Positions 26,558-36,279 of a DNA stretch of 64,000 bases are shown one piece after another. Origin of the DNA: Phycisphaeraceae bacterium (GTDB lineage: Bacteria > Planctomycetota > Phycisphaerae > Phycisphaerales > Zrk34). Numbering within the stretch: the first letter of the stretch is position 1; every line of letters starts with the position of its first letter. A program made the translations under genes and the position numbers. The stretch is taken from the NCBI GenBank assembly GCA_028284925.1, contig JANQQT010000228.1, forward strand, positions 1 through 64,000, given 5' to 3'. A model generated the notes under the pieces. The model was not told the origin of the DNA. It did not search any database and saw only the letters and a program-made list of their open reading frames with translations.

Positions 26558-27742
26558 ATGATGGTTTTTGATGAACTTACCCAACATGCCGATGCTCGGG
26601 CCATGGTCGATCATCTGCTTGCCCAGGCACTGCATCGGTCTGCGTCTGACATTCACATTGATCCTCAGGCCGACGGGGTGCATTTCCGTCTTCGAATTGA
26701 TGGCCTTCTCCATGATCCTGAAGTCATCCCTGCAGAAGCCGGTCGTGCCGTTGTTACGCGCCTAATGGTTATGGCTCAACTTCTTACATACAGACTCGAC
26801 GTTCCCCAGGAAGGTCGTCTGACGTTTGCTCCAAAGTCAAATGAGAGTCCATCCAAGGGGAATTCTTCGCAACATGGTCCAAGTAGGCTTTCTTCGCTCG
26901 TGGGAGGAAACTACAGCGGGGTGACTGTGGTGGATATGAGAGTGAGCGTGATGCCCACGACGCATGGTTTGCGGGCCGTTATACGATTACCTGCCGAGCT
27001 TGCCCAGCCTCGCCGGCTTAATGAGTTAGGTCTATCTGAGCCTCCGCTCAACGCTCTTCTTCAATTCGCCCAAATGGATACGGGTCTCCTACTTTTAACC
27101 GGTCCCGCCGGCTCGGGCAAAACCACTACCATCTACGCACTGCTTCAGCATATTTTTGATACGCAAGACGGTGTCAGCATCATTTCACTTGAAGACCCTG
27201 TAGAACGCGACCTTCCTGGTGTTTCGCAAGTCCAGGTCTCTTCCCAGGGACAATTAACCTACGATCGTGCCCTTGCGGGCATTATGCGACAAGATCCTCA
27301 GGTTCTCGCCCTTGGCGAAATTCGTGATCGAAATACCGCGTCGATTGCGATCCAGGCTGCGCTTTCGGGTCATCGTCTAATCGCTACACTTCACGCAGGT
27401 TCGTCTGTCGCGGCGCTGGCTCGACTGATCGAGATGAATATCGAACCCTACCAGATTACCAGTGCTCTTTTTGGAGTCATCAATCAACGGCTTGTGCGAA
27501 GGTCTTTTGAATCCGACACATCAGACGATTATCGTGGTCGCGCGGTTATTGCTAACTTCACCGACGTCAACGAAGCCCTCCGAAGCGCGATCATTGAGCA
27601 TCCGGATTCCGATTCGCTTCATGCCGCCGTCATTGCACAGCCTCACTATCATTCGCTACGTACCGTAGCCGATGACCTCGTCACGAAGGGCGTCACACGC
27701 CGGCAGGAGGTCGAGCGCGTGCTTGGCCCAGTAGATCCATAA
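26558..27742 (+). CDS. Short GspE/PilB-like secretion ATPase
   Basis: A 394-residue type II secretion/type IV pilus assembly ATPase. It starts almost directly at ASDIHIDPQADGVHFRLRIDG, so the usual N-terminal N1E domain is absent. Walker A is GPAGSGKTTT (residues about 184-193), the Asp box is SLEDPVERDLPGVSQVQV, Walker B is VLALGEIRD, and the His box is ATLHAG. The tetracysteine zinc motif of GspE is lacking, and a Ser-rich loop (SNESPSKGNSSQHGPS) is inserted before DMRVSVMPT. It is the first gene of a six-gene tight operon. ATG 26558 or 26561 may be used; TAAACT is three to six bases upstream, and no Shine-Dalgarno sequence is seen. Confidence 0.9.
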   Translation: MMVFDELTQHADARAMVDHLLAQALHRSASDIHIDPQADGVHFRLRIDGLLHDPEVIPAEAGRAVVTRLMVMAQLLTYRLDVPQEGRLTFAPKSNESPSKGNSSQHGPSRLSSLVGGNYSGVTVVDMRVSVMPTTHGLRAVIRLPAELAQPRRLNELGLSEPPLNALLQFAQMDTGLLLLTGPAGSGKTTTIYALLQHIFDTQDGVSIISLEDPVERDLPGVSQVQVSSQGQLTYDRALAGIMRQDPQVLALGEIRDRNTASIAIQAALSGHRLIATLHAGSSVAALARLIEMNIEPYQITSALFGVINQRLVRRSFESDTSDDYRGRAVIANFTDVNEALRSAIIEHPDSDSLHAAVIAQPHYHSLRTVADDLVTKGVTRRQEVERVLGPVDP

Positions 27743-27794
27743 CCAGTATATTGTCCAATACCTGCTGCCAATCGCGAACCTAGCCTTATTCATT

Positions 27795-29048
27795 ATGCCG
27801 GAACACGCCATTCAATCCGACTCGCTTCAGGCATTTGCGTATACCGCCCAGAGTCGCGAGGGCCTTTCTGTTAGTGGAACGATCGACGCCGTTGATGCTG
27901 ATGAGGCGCGATGGCGTTTGAACGAAGTGGGTCTACGCGTTCTTGTTCTTCGTCGTGCGGGGCGTCCAAGCAAGACCAAATCCATTCGAAGTAATGAATT
28001 TCTCGCATTCAACCAGCAGCTCGCCCACCTTACGGAATCAGGCATGCCTCTCGAGCAGGGTCTCCGCCTGATTGCGACTGATATCGACTCTACGAAGCAA
28101 TCCAACGCCATCAGCGCAATCGCAGACTCTCTCGAATCCGGTGACTCGCTTGCCGAGGCCTTTGAAAAACACAGCTCTGTCTTCCCTGCTCTCTATGGGC
28201 GCGTTATCCAGGCTGGCGTCAAATCAGGCAACCTTAGTGGCATCCTGCTTAACCTGGGACAACATTTCGAACTTATCCAACGACTCCGCCGCACCATTTG
28301 GAACGCGGCTACTTATCCCCTCGTCATTTTGATTATGTTTCTAATCATTCTCAGTTTCATTGGCGCATTTCTTGCTCCGCAGATGGAAGCTCAGTTTGAT
28401 AATTTCACTGACCTTGTAGACGATGCGCAATCCCTTCCATTAATTTCTCGTTTCGTTTTTGCGGTGGCTGAATTCATCCCATATTTCACAACGGTTTTTG
28501 TGCTTTCCGTTGTTGCCGTATGGTTTGCATGGTCTCGTCAGAAGCACCCAGACGCGGCTATTCCCGCCTCCAAACGTCGCTTATTACGTTTTCCTCTAAT
28601 CGGTCGCGTTTTGTGTCATAGTCTTACCGCCCGTTGGTGTGGAGCGGTTGGTATGGGCGTCCGTGCGGGCCTTGATCTTCCGGCCGCCATCTCCTTGGCT
28701 GCCGATGCTGTCGGAACCAATGCGCTTGCTCAGGACAGCCAGATTCTCATCAAAGCTCACAGTGAGGGTCGACCGCTTGAGACGGTCGACACTCTCACGG
28801 TTTTGTCGCCGTCTGTTATAGTTGCAATGGATCTGGCGATGCAACGCAACGATTTGATACGAGCTCTTTCCACTCTCACCCAAATGTATCGCGATCAGGC
28901 CGAGCAGCGACTTGAAACGCTCTCTTCCGTCCTTCGCCCGATGCTCATTATCGTCGCAGGCGCTGTCATCGCGGTCGCCATTCTTGGAATCTTCGTCCCT
29001 CTGGTACAGTTGATCGAAACGGTAACTTCATCAATAAACAATGCTTAG
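27795..29048 (+). CDS. GspF-like inner-membrane platform protein 1
   Basis: A 417-residue GspF/PilC-family protein. The N-terminus (FAYTAQSREGLSVSGTIDAVDADEARWRL) matches the GspF start domain; EFLAFNQQLAHLTESGMPLEQGLRLIA opens the first T2SSF domain; TYPLVILIMFLIILSFIGAFLAPQME and LRPMLIIVAGAVIAVAILGIFVPL are membrane helices. Such proteins form the membrane platform on which pseudopilins assemble. It lies 52 bases after gspE-like and overlaps the next GspF-like gene by eight bases. Confidence 0.9.
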   Translation: MPEHAIQSDSLQAFAYTAQSREGLSVSGTIDAVDADEARWRLNEVGLRVLVLRRAGRPSKTKSIRSNEFLAFNQQLAHLTESGMPLEQGLRLIATDIDSTKQSNAISAIADSLESGDSLAEAFEKHSSVFPALYGRVIQAGVKSGNLSGILLNLGQHFELIQRLRRTIWNAATYPLVILIMFLIILSFIGAFLAPQMEAQFDNFTDLVDDAQSLPLISRFVFAVAEFIPYFTTVFVLSVVAVWFAWSRQKHPDAAIPASKRRLLRFPLIGRVLCHSLTARWCGAVGMGVRAGLDLPAAISLAADAVGTNALAQDSQILIKAHSEGRPLETVDTLTVLSPSVIVAMDLAMQRNDLIRALSTLTQMYRDQAEQRLETLSSVLRPMLIIVAGAVIAVAILGIFVPLVQLIETVTSSINNA

Positions 29049-30183
29049 TTTCTTTCTACAGATTCACAGCACCCTCATATTCCTTGCCGTTGTTGCGGGG
29101 CCTTGGATCGCTGCGCTTGTATTCGAATCGATTTGTCGCACACGTCGTCGGCGACTCGCCACCATACTGATCCATTTCAACCAGGCCATTCGTTGCGATC
29201 TCCCGCTCCCCGCCATGCTCAAAGCCGCCGCGCGCTCAGACGAAGATCGCATCGTGAGGCGCTACCTTGCCCAACTGGCTGAATGCCTGCAAAAGGGCGC
29301 TTTACTGAGTACCGCGATGCGGGAGTCCATTCGTTCTGTTCCCCAACGCGTCGTTGGTCTCATCTCTACTGCCGAGCGTACTGGCAGCCTAAAGTCCACG
29401 ATTAACTACCTGGCAGATGGCCTTAACCAAAGTATCCAATCCAGACGTAAGTCGTTCGCTGGAATCTACATCACCCTCCTTCTCTTCATGACTACCGCAC
29501 ATTTCGTCGTCGTCATGTTTAGAATCAACCCTGAACTGCAGCAATACGCGTATCTTTCAACGGACATTCTTGGTGTGTCGCAATATACCTGGTCCATCCT
29601 TGTATACTCAGTCATCACTGTTGTCGTTCTGGCCTACCTGCTAGTTGTTACCTCGGCGAGTGATCAAATTAGCGCCCTACTGTTGCGATTTGCACATGCC
29701 TTTGATCTGATTTTGTACCGTATTCCTGTAGTTGGCGCGATTCAGCGCGATAGAGGCCTCACTGATGTCTGTCACGTTGCTGCTGGTGCCCTTGAAGCCG
29801 GGATATCCCTGAATCGCGCTATCGCGGAAGCGGAACACGTTGGCATCAATCGCGCCTTGCGGTCGCAACTTCGTTGCTGGATTGTTCGCCTTGAAGCCGG
29901 TGATTCCCCCGCGGAGGCAGCCCGGAAGGCCCACTTACCAAGTCTTGTCGTCGGTATGGTGCGTTCCGGTACAGCGGCCGGAAATCTTGCTCAGGTGTTC
30001 GACTTTATGGGTCACTATTTTTCAGCCAAGTTCAGTCGCGCAGTCACAACGCTTCGTGCCGCCCTGGGGCCGACATTGGTTATCCTCATTGGTATCCTTA
30101 CCGCCATTGTCGCGTATCAACTTATGCTCCCCTTTCTTGATGCCAAGCTCTGGGAACTTAAGGAGATGGGGGTGGGATCTTGA
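29041..30183 (+). CDS. GspF-like inner-membrane platform protein 2
   Basis: A 380-residue second T2SSF-domain protein, diverged from the first. HFNQAIRCDLPLPAMLKAAARSDEDRIVRRYLAQ and CHVAAGALEAGISLNRAIAEAEH each resemble the start of a T2SSF repeat. Membrane helices are at the N-terminus (LIFLAVVAGPWIAALVF), mid-protein (GIYITLLLFMTTAHFVVVMF, STWSILVYSVITVVVLAYLLVV) and C-terminus (ALGPTLVILIGILTAIVAYQLM). Two platform proteins in tandem are unusual. Overlap of eight bases upstream and four downstream (ATGA) indicates co-translation. Confidence 0.85.
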   Translation: MLSFFLQIHSTLIFLAVVAGPWIAALVFESICRTRRRRLATILIHFNQAIRCDLPLPAMLKAAARSDEDRIVRRYLAQLAECLQKGALLSTAMRESIRSVPQRVVGLISTAERTGSLKSTINYLADGLNQSIQSRRKSFAGIYITLLLFMTTAHFVVVMFRINPELQQYAYLSTDILGVSQYTWSILVYSVITVVVLAYLLVVTSASDQISALLLRFAHAFDLILYRIPVVGAIQRDRGLTDVCHVAAGALEAGISLNRAIAEAEHVGINRALRSQLRCWIVRLEAGDSPAEAARKAHLPSLVVGMVRSGTAAGNLAQVFDFMGHYFSAKFSRAVTTLRAALGPTLVILIGILTAIVAYQLMLPFLDAKLWELKEMGVGS

Positions 30184-30569
30184 ACCTGGAATTCTCACTA
30201 AGAAATGGTCGGTCTTGCATTGCGTTTATCCTTACCGATGCCGTCCTCGCCCTCCTCATCGTTTCAACTCTTTTGTTGCTCCTTATCGTTTCGTCCAATC
30301 GAACTCAAAGTGCAGTGAGTCACCTTGCCCAATACAGGAACGCTGTTTTCATTGCTGAACGCGTTCTCTTTGATCTGCAGCAGGGTCGTAATATTGCATC
30401 GGTCAGGAAATCCATTGCCTCGGACGGCAACACGTCATTCACCGTTCGTCATCTCGAATCCGGCGGGACTGTTCGCGGCCGTATTTGGGTAATTGTTGGT
30501 GTTACCCATGACAAAAAGCACGCTACGCTGATGGGACTTGTACGTCCGAAGGTTCTGAAAAAACCATGA
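30180..30569 (+). CDS. Minor pseudopilin-like protein (GspI position)
   Basis: A 129-residue protein with one N-terminal hydrophobic segment, SCIAFILTDAVLALLIVSTLLLLLIVSS, and a small polar domain. It has the shape of a minor pseudopilin, but the prepilin cleavage motif GFxxxE is not canonical (RSCIAFILTDAVLA, with Asp where Glu is normal). Position between GspF-like and GspJ-like genes, and ATGA overlaps on both sides, support the assignment more than the sequence does. Confidence 0.65.
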   Translation: MNLEFSLRNGRSCIAFILTDAVLALLIVSTLLLLLIVSSNRTQSAVSHLAQYRNAVFIAERVLFDLQQGRNIASVRKSIASDGNTSFTVRHLESGGTVRGRIWVIVGVTHDKKHATLMGLVRPKVLKKP

Positions 30570-31093
30570 TTCGATCTCATATCAGACAATCCGGCTTCAC
30601 CATTATCGAACTTGTCGGTTCCCTGGCGGTCATGGCTGTTGTCATGCTTATCTCTGTCAAGATTGTGAATACCACGCGCGTCGTCCAACGTGGCACAACT
30701 GGCGTTCATCAGGCTGACCGGAATCCTGTCCAATTTCTTGACCGTCTCCGCAGCGACATTTGGGGCGCAGAAGAATTCAGGCTAGGTAACCCTCAAACTC
30801 TTGCTATTTGGCGCATCGGTCGGAGCGGTAGGCCCTCTAATGCTGAATCCCCGGATCGAATGTTGATTTCCTGGCGGATCGATAAGAAACGCGGCATTCT
30901 CATCCGTCATGCCTCACAGGGCACAAGCGAGCCGCAAATAAATCAGTGGCGGATTGACAATCTTCGCTTTGCCTTTGAGCAGGATGGCGGCAGACTTATT
31001 CTTCGTCCTGCAAACCATTCTCCCACACGGGCTGTCATCCCGAGTGATTTCCACTTATTTGCACACCTCATTAATCTTCAGGAGACCCGTTGA
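30566..31093 (+). CDS. Pseudopilin, GspJ-like
   Basis: A 175-residue prepilin-like protein with a textbook signal: basic start MIRSHIRQSG, cleavage before FTIIELVGSLAVMAVVMLIS, Glu at position +5. The C-terminal domain (FLDRLRSDIWGAEEFRLGNPQTLAIWRIG) resembles GspJ. After processing by a prepilin peptidase (not in this window) it would join the pseudopilus tip. Overlaps both neighbours by four bases. Confidence 0.82.
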   Translation: MIRSHIRQSGFTIIELVGSLAVMAVVMLISVKIVNTTRVVQRGTTGVHQADRNPVQFLDRLRSDIWGAEEFRLGNPQTLAIWRIGRSGRPSNAESPDRMLISWRIDKKRGILIRHASQGTSEPQINQWRIDNLRFAFEQDGGRLILRPANHSPTRAVIPSDFHLFAHLINLQETR

Positions 31094-31572
31094 ATCGTAA
31101 CTTCGGACATTGTGTTACATCTCACATGCGTCTGGTCTCACCAGTTCGGCGATTACAACGCCCTCGTGGTTTTGTCACCATTATCGCCATAGCCATGATC
31201 TTCGTTGTTGCCGCCACGCTCATTACAATGATGGCCCGCGTAGGCTCGGAGGCCGCGGGACACCTTTCCGTCAGTTATCAGGCCCAACTCCGGCAACTTC
31301 TCCAAGCCGGTGGCGTTGCCGCGTGGTCCCTCCTACCGGATCAGAATCCGCAATCCAACACGCTGAATCTCTCACTTCCCGACTCACTCACCAAGCATGG
31401 CGCCAAAGTTACGCTCGAATCATTACTTTCGCCCAGCAAGCTTCGTATGAGTGTTAATATCGTTGCTGAACTTGGCGGTAAAAAAATCCGCCAACGCATT
31501 ATCTTTGTCAACGATAATAAGCGGTGGGGACCGGTTTCTGCCGACCTTGTGTTGTCGGCATCCAAACCTTGA
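31090..31572 (+). CDS. GspK/PilX-like minor pilin protein
   Basis: A 160-residue protein with a basic N-terminus and RGFVTIIAIAMIFVVAATLITMMAR, the form of PilX/GspK N-termini (GFV at the cleavage site, no Glu at +5, as is normal for GspK). The body is short compared with GspK (about 300 residues), so the large GspK domain is missing. It begins in an ATGA overlap and ends 44 bases before the PVC haem gene. Confidence 0.68.
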   Translation: MNRNFGHCVTSHMRLVSPVRRLQRPRGFVTIIAIAMIFVVAATLITMMARVGSEAAGHLSVSYQAQLRQLLQAGGVAAWSLLPDQNPQSNTLNLSLPDSLTKHGAKVTLESLLSPSKLRMSVNIVAELGGKKIRQRIIFVNDNKRWGPVSADLVLSASKP

Positions 31573-31616
31573 TGCCGATTACGCTATGGAAATCTCGATA
31601 GGCTTCTGGACTTTCA

Positions 31617-34592
31617 ATGTTGAACCTAAAGCTCATTTCGTTCATGACCGTCACAATGATTGTGTTGTTTCCGCTAATACCTGCTTTCACCCAACCATTG
31701 CCTGATTTCAAGAACCAGCTTCCTCGCATTAGGCCCCTCTCTACCAAAGAGGCACTCAAGGCCTTCACCATCAAGCCAGGCTTCCAAATCCAACTTGTCG
31801 CGTCGGAACCCACCGTTGTCGATCCCATTGCCATGTCCTTCGATGCGGACGGTAGATTGTACGTCATTGAGATGCGCGGTTACTCTGAGCAGAGCAAGGA
31901 CCTTCTTGGCCGCGTCCGCCTCCTCGAAGATCGAAATGACGACGGCTACTACGAAACCTCCACAGTCTTTCTGGATAAACTCTCGTGGCCCACGGCCATT
32001 GCTTGTTATGATGGCGGCGTGTTCATCGGCGCCGCGCCTGATATCCTTTTTGCCAAGGACACGAATGGTGACGGAATAGCGGATGTCCGAAAACGCATCT
32101 TCACCGGCTTCGGCAAATCCAATGTACAAGGCTTGCTCAATAGCTTTCGTTGGGGGCTCGACAATCGTTTCCACGCTGCTACCAGCAGCAGTGGTGGCAA
32201 CATTCGAATACTCGCCAACTCCGGTTCCACCAAGCTCCTCCGTCTTGGAAAACGCGACTTTGCCTTTGACCCCAGGACCTTTAAGATCACATCCACCAAT
32301 GACACAGCCCAGCACGGTATGTCATTCGATGACTGGGGAAAAAAATTTGTCTGTTCCAATTCCAATCATCTCCAGATGGTGGTCTTCGATTCGGGATACA
32401 CCGCGCGCAACACACGCCTCCAAGTACCATCCGCTCGCCTTGCTATTGCCACAGACGGTCGCCAGGCTGATGTTTATCGCAAGAGCCGGGTGGAACCCTG
32501 GCGCGTCATTCGTACTAAGTTACGCGTTGCCAAAAAAGTACCCGGGCCGATCGAAGGCGGCGGTCGCGCGGCTGGTTATTTTACAGGTTCCACCGGTATT
32601 ACCATCGCCCGTTCACCCGCCCTTGGGCCGGATCTCAACGGCTACGCCATCATCGGCGACGTTGGTTCGAACATCGTCCATCGAAAAAAACTCATATCCA
32701 GCGGCCTGACGTTTCGTGGTGAGCGTGTCGACCAGAATTCTGAATTTCTCGCGTCCTCTGATATCTGGTTTCGCCCGGTTCAATTTGCTAATGGTCCCGA
32801 TGGCGCTCTCTACATTCTCGACATGTACCGTGAGGTTATTGAACATCCCAAATCCCTTCCGCCGATGCTCAAAAAGCATCTTGATCTCACGAGCGGCAGT
32901 GATCGCGGTCGTATTTGGCGGATTACCGGAAAAGGCGCCAAACATCCGCCTCAGATAAGACTCGATTCTGTGTCGGTGTCCAAACTTGTTTCTCTTCTTG
33001 CACACCCAATTGCATGGTATCGAGAAACCGCCTCGCGCCTCCTCTACGAACGCGCAGATCGGTCCGCGATTCCGCTCATCACCAAGCTGGCCGCGAGTTC
33101 CGCTAATCCTCTCGCACGCCTCCATGCCTTATACGCTCTTCAGGGTCTCAATGCCCTTAACGAATCCCTATTACTCAAATTTCTCGCTGATTCTGATCCC
33201 AACGTTCGATGTCATGCGATAAGACAGTGTGAACCCTTCCTATCCCAATCAGTCCTTCTAAGCTCGAAGCTCCTAACGCTCGTGAAAGACAAAGACATTC
33301 GCGTACGGTATCAACTTGCTTTTTCTCTCGGCTACCACAACTCTCCCGCTTCCGACCGTGCATTAGCAAGGATCTACCACGCCGATGGTCACGACCAATG
33401 GGTGCGACTTGCAGTCTTTAGCTCCATTGCCACCCGGGCCGATCAGGTATTACAGAGCTTCATCGCCGGTCTCGGCCAGAAACCAAGTTCCCGCGAACTA
33501 AGCCTTACCCAAAAGCTTGCCCGACAGATTGGCTTTCAAAATCGACCCAACCAGATTGCGGCAGTCCTAAGTGTTCTTACCGATCCCAAGCAGTCGCCCA
33601 ACCTCACTTATTCTCTCCTGCGCGGCCTCTCCAAAGGTCTGACCGAAGCTGGATCTACCCTTGCCAATACTCTCAAGTCAGACCAGGTCAAAGCCATCTT
33701 TGCTCGCCTCATTCGCGACGCACGCGCCGTTGCTCTCGATAGAAAAAGGCCCGCTTCCCAGCGTGTCTCATCCATCCAAACTCTTGCCTTGGCTCCCTGG
33801 AAGCAAATTAAGACTGACATTGGCGCACTTCTCTCCCCAGATCAACCGGCCTCCATCCAACTCGCCAGTATCCGTGCCATGTCACGCTTCAAGTCGCCCC
33901 AGCCGGCTAGCCTTATTCTCGATACCTGGCCGGGTCTTACTCCTACGGCACGTTCCGAAGCCATCGAGTTCCTCCTTTCCCATCCCCATCGTACATCAGC
34001 TCTCCTTACACGCATTGAAGCTGGCAAATTTAATCTCTCAGCTCTCGATGCCTCTCGCCGACTTCAACTCACCGCTCACCCTGACAAAGCTGTGGCCGCT
34101 CGTGCTAAAAAAGTCATCACCAATGAAGCGGTCAAACCCCGTGAACAAGTCATCAAGGCATATCTTCCCGCGCTCAATCTCAAGGCTAATCCAAAACGCG
34201 GCAAGACCCAATTTATCGCCATTTGCTCCGCTTGCCATCGTGCCGGGAATGTTGGTCGTGACCTTGGTCCAAACCTTGCCGCCATGGCTGCCCGCGGTCC
34301 GCAAGCCATCCTCATCAACATCCTCGACCCCAATCGCGAGGTCAATCCGCAGTTCGTCAATTACATCATTACCCTCAAATCAAGCCAGATCCTTACCGGT
34401 ATGATCACAAGTGAAAGCGATACCGCCGTTACGCTTGTCCGCGCAGCGGGTGTCACGCAAACCATCCTGCGCGCCAAGATAAAATCCATTCGATCCACCG
34501 GTCTCTCCCTCATGCCAGCGGGACTCGAAGCGGCTCTCAAACCGCAGGATGTCGCGGACCTTATCGCCTTCATCAACACCTTTAGGAAATAA
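31617..34592 (+). CDS. PVC-type haem-binding CxxCH protein with propeller and HEAT repeats
   Basis: A 991-residue exported protein. After a signal peptide (LISFMTVTMIVLFPLIPAFTQ), a sugar-dehydrogenase-like propeller of the planctomycete membrane-bound dehydrogenase type (FQIQLVASEPTVVDPIAMSFDADGRLYVIEMRGY, then EDRNDDGYYE, ANGPDGALYILDMYREVIEHP) occupies about the first 430 residues. HEAT-like repeats follow, and a C-terminal cytochrome c domain has CSACH and GRDLGPNLA. This architecture is typical of PVC bacteria; substrates are mostly unknown. It lies 44 bases after the pseudopilin operon, the same way, so it may be a client of that system. Confidence 0.9.
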   Translation: MLNLKLISFMTVTMIVLFPLIPAFTQPLPDFKNQLPRIRPLSTKEALKAFTIKPGFQIQLVASEPTVVDPIAMSFDADGRLYVIEMRGYSEQSKDLLGRVRLLEDRNDDGYYETSTVFLDKLSWPTAIACYDGGVFIGAAPDILFAKDTNGDGIADVRKRIFTGFGKSNVQGLLNSFRWGLDNRFHAATSSSGGNIRILANSGSTKLLRLGKRDFAFDPRTFKITSTNDTAQHGMSFDDWGKKFVCSNSNHLQMVVFDSGYTARNTRLQVPSARLAIATDGRQADVYRKSRVEPWRVIRTKLRVAKKVPGPIEGGGRAAGYFTGSTGITIARSPALGPDLNGYAIIGDVGSNIVHRKKLISSGLTFRGERVDQNSEFLASSDIWFRPVQFANGPDGALYILDMYREVIEHPKSLPPMLKKHLDLTSGSDRGRIWRITGKGAKHPPQIRLDSVSVSKLVSLLAHPIAWYRETASRLLYERADRSAIPLITKLAASSANPLARLHALYALQGLNALNESLLLKFLADSDPNVRCHAIRQCEPFLSQSVLLSSKLLTLVKDKDIRVRYQLAFSLGYHNSPASDRALARIYHADGHDQWVRLAVFSSIATRADQVLQSFIAGLGQKPSSRELSLTQKLARQIGFQNRPNQIAAVLSVLTDPKQSPNLTYSLLRGLSKGLTEAGSTLANTLKSDQVKAIFARLIRDARAVALDRKRPASQRVSSIQTLALAPWKQIKTDIGALLSPDQPASIQLASIRAMSRFKSPQPASLILDTWPGLTPTARSEAIEFLLSHPHRTSALLTRIEAGKFNLSALDASRRLQLTAHPDKAVAARAKKVITNEAVKPREQVIKAYLPALNLKANPKRGKTQFIAICSACHRAGNVGRDLGPNLAAMAARGPQAILINILDPNREVNPQFVNYIITLKSSQILTGMITSESDTAVTLVRAAGVTQTILRAKIKSIRSTGLSLMPAGLEAALKPQDVADLIAFINTFRK

Positions 34593-34647
34593 CAGCACCG
34601 ATATCTATCTCAATCGTGCGTTATCTCGCGCAAATTTCGCTTTCCAT

Positions 34648-35418
34648 TCACGCCTTCAATATCGACGCAGCGGCGTCATCGAGATACAACGTCACATTCC
34701 CATGTTTCTGCAATACCGAGGCGGGCACGTTCACCGATACTTCGCCCTCCACCGAGTTCCTTACCGCCTCAGCCTTTCGCTTATCCGGCACAGAACACAG
34801 AATGGCCGATGACTTCATGATCTGTAGAATCCCCATGCTGATCGCTTGTGTCGGTACTGCCTCCAACGACGGAAACCAACCCTCTCCTAGTTGCTGGCGT
34901 CTACACGCCTCATCCAGATCAACCACGATATACGGTGACTCCGTCTCGAAATCAGCCGGCGGATCATTAAACGCCAAGTGTCCATTCTCTCCTATCCCCA
35001 CGAATGCCACATCAATCGGATGCTCCAGAATGATCTTTCCTACACGCTCACACTCGGTCTCTACATCCCCTTCCCCGTTGATGTAATGAAAATCTCTTAA
35101 CGTCAACCGATCCACAAACCGCTCTTTCAGATAACCCCGAAATGAAGCCGGATGCGTCATTTCAAGTCCAATATACTCATCCAGATGAAATCCCGTCACG
35201 TTCGTCCAGTCGATCCCAGACTCATTAATCAACCCGGCCAGGGTGTGAAACTGACTTGTTCCCGTGGCCACGATAATATTCGCGGCTCCTCTTTGCTCAA
35301 TCGCCTCTCGAATCAGCATGGCACCATCTTTCGCTGCAGCTGCTCCCATCTCTTCCGGTGTCGGGAATTGCTTTATTTGCATGAGTAAATCCTGTACTGG
35401 TTTTGGTTGGTTCGACAT
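34648..35418 (-). CDS. nagB: Glucosamine-6-phosphate deaminase
   Basis: A 256-residue NagB-family enzyme converting glucosamine 6-phosphate to fructose 6-phosphate and ammonia. [14 protein letters not shown] is the phosphate loop, [12 protein letters not shown] carries the catalytic Asp, and [15 protein letters not shown] has the Glu-Asn-His active-site triplet. The C-terminus is standard for the length. It converges with the PVC gene 55 bases away. It could serve amino-sugar recycling from the cell envelope or breakdown of amino-sugar polymers. Confidence 0.92.
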   Translation of the reverse strand: MSNQPKPVQDLLMQIKQFPTPEEMGAAAAKDGAMLIREAIEQRGAANIIVATGTSQFHTLAGLINESGIDWTNVTGFHLDEYIGLEMTHPASFRGYLKERFVDRLTLRDFHYINGEGDVETECERVGKIILEHPIDVAFVGIGENGHLAFNDPPADFETESPYIVVDLDEACRRQQLGEGWFPSLEAVPTQAISMGILQIMKSSAILCSVPDKRKAEAVRNSVEGEVSVNVPASVLQKHGNVTLYLDDAAASILKA

Positions 35419-35716
35419 GATACGAGATGTTCCATCGATTGTGAACGAACGAAGTACCGATGCTGCAATCGATGATGTATCGTTGTGATCTGGCTAAGAT
35501 ATACTGTGTTGTTATCGGAACTGAATCCGTTCCGATGTGCGTGGTTCGGTTCGTTACAGGTATTGCGAACGTTCAGCCCGATAAGACACATCTAATTTCG
35601 TTTTTTACGCAGGATTTTGATCCGAAACCAATGCCACTGGCAAGTACGTTCGATATAGACACTACGGATAGTTGTCGTGATCGTAGCGATGTTGGATGAA
35701 AAGGAACAAACCTTAA
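35419..35716. other. Leader region of the NusG-like gene
   Basis: About 300 bases, divergent to nagB. A 79-codon open frame (35460-35699) has no motif and no good ribosome site, and I do not call it. AAAAGGAA stands nine bases before the NusG-like ATG. This is where an antitermination leader or an ops-like element would lie; none was recognised. Confidence 0.35.
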
Positions 35717-36253
35717 ATGGCTGGGCAAGTCGAATCAGAAATTGTGATTGCAAACCAACTTCCCGATGACGGGGAATGGTACCTGTTGCACACGCGCCCG
35801 CGCCAGGAGAAACTTCTGGATGCCGATCTCGAAGCGATGGGTATCGGTCGTTTTCTTCCCCTTATCGAAAAAGTGCAATTCCGCGGTAAACAAAAAACTT
35901 CGGCTTTTCTACCGCTCTACTCCGGATATGTTTTCCTTCGGGGAACGCGCGATCAGGCATTTGAAGCCGACCGAACCAAGCGTGTTGCCCGGATTATCGA
36001 AGTTTCCGACCAGATCGGTCTGCAGTGGGAGCTCGAGAATCTGCATCTTGCCTTGGAAAGAAAAGCCGAACTCGACCCGTATCCCTATCTCAGGGAGGGA
36101 ACACGCGTTGAAGTTAGATCCGGCCCGTTTGAAGGTCTTCAGGGCGTTATCGAAAGGAAGAAGAACGCAAGTCGTTTGATTTTGCAGATTGATATGCTTG
36201 GCAGAGCCATGTCTTTCGAAGTCGAGAGCGCATTGCTCGAGCCAATGGATTAA
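35717..36253 (+). CDS. NusG-like antiterminator (UpxY/RfaH type)
   Basis: A 178-residue NusG paralogue. The NGN domain begins WYLLHTRPRQEKLLDADLEAMGIGRFLPLIEKV, continues with LPLYSGYVFLRG, and the C-terminal KOW domain is LREGTRVEVRSGPFEGLQGVIERKK. Specialised NusG paralogues of this kind (RfaH, UpxY, LoaP) let RNA polymerase read through long polysaccharide operons. It is followed after 26 bases by a nucleotide-sugar dehydrogenase, which fits that role. Housekeeping NusG is usually next to rplK; no ribosomal genes are here, supporting the paralogue reading. Confidence 0.87.
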   Translation: MAGQVESEIVIANQLPDDGEWYLLHTRPRQEKLLDADLEAMGIGRFLPLIEKVQFRGKQKTSAFLPLYSGYVFLRGTRDQAFEADRTKRVARIIEVSDQIGLQWELENLHLALERKAELDPYPYLREGTRVEVRSGPFEGLQGVIERKKNASRLILQIDMLGRAMSFEVESALLEPMD

Positions 36254-36279
36254 TCCAGGTATTACAGGTGGAGCCTACC

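Noticed and set aside
26558-31572. Complete type II secretion system
   Set aside because: Secretin, GspC, GspL, GspM and a major pseudopilin are missing from the operon.
35460-35699. 79-codon gene before the NusG-like gene
   Set aside because: No motif, weak ribosome site and irregular composition; more likely leader sequence.
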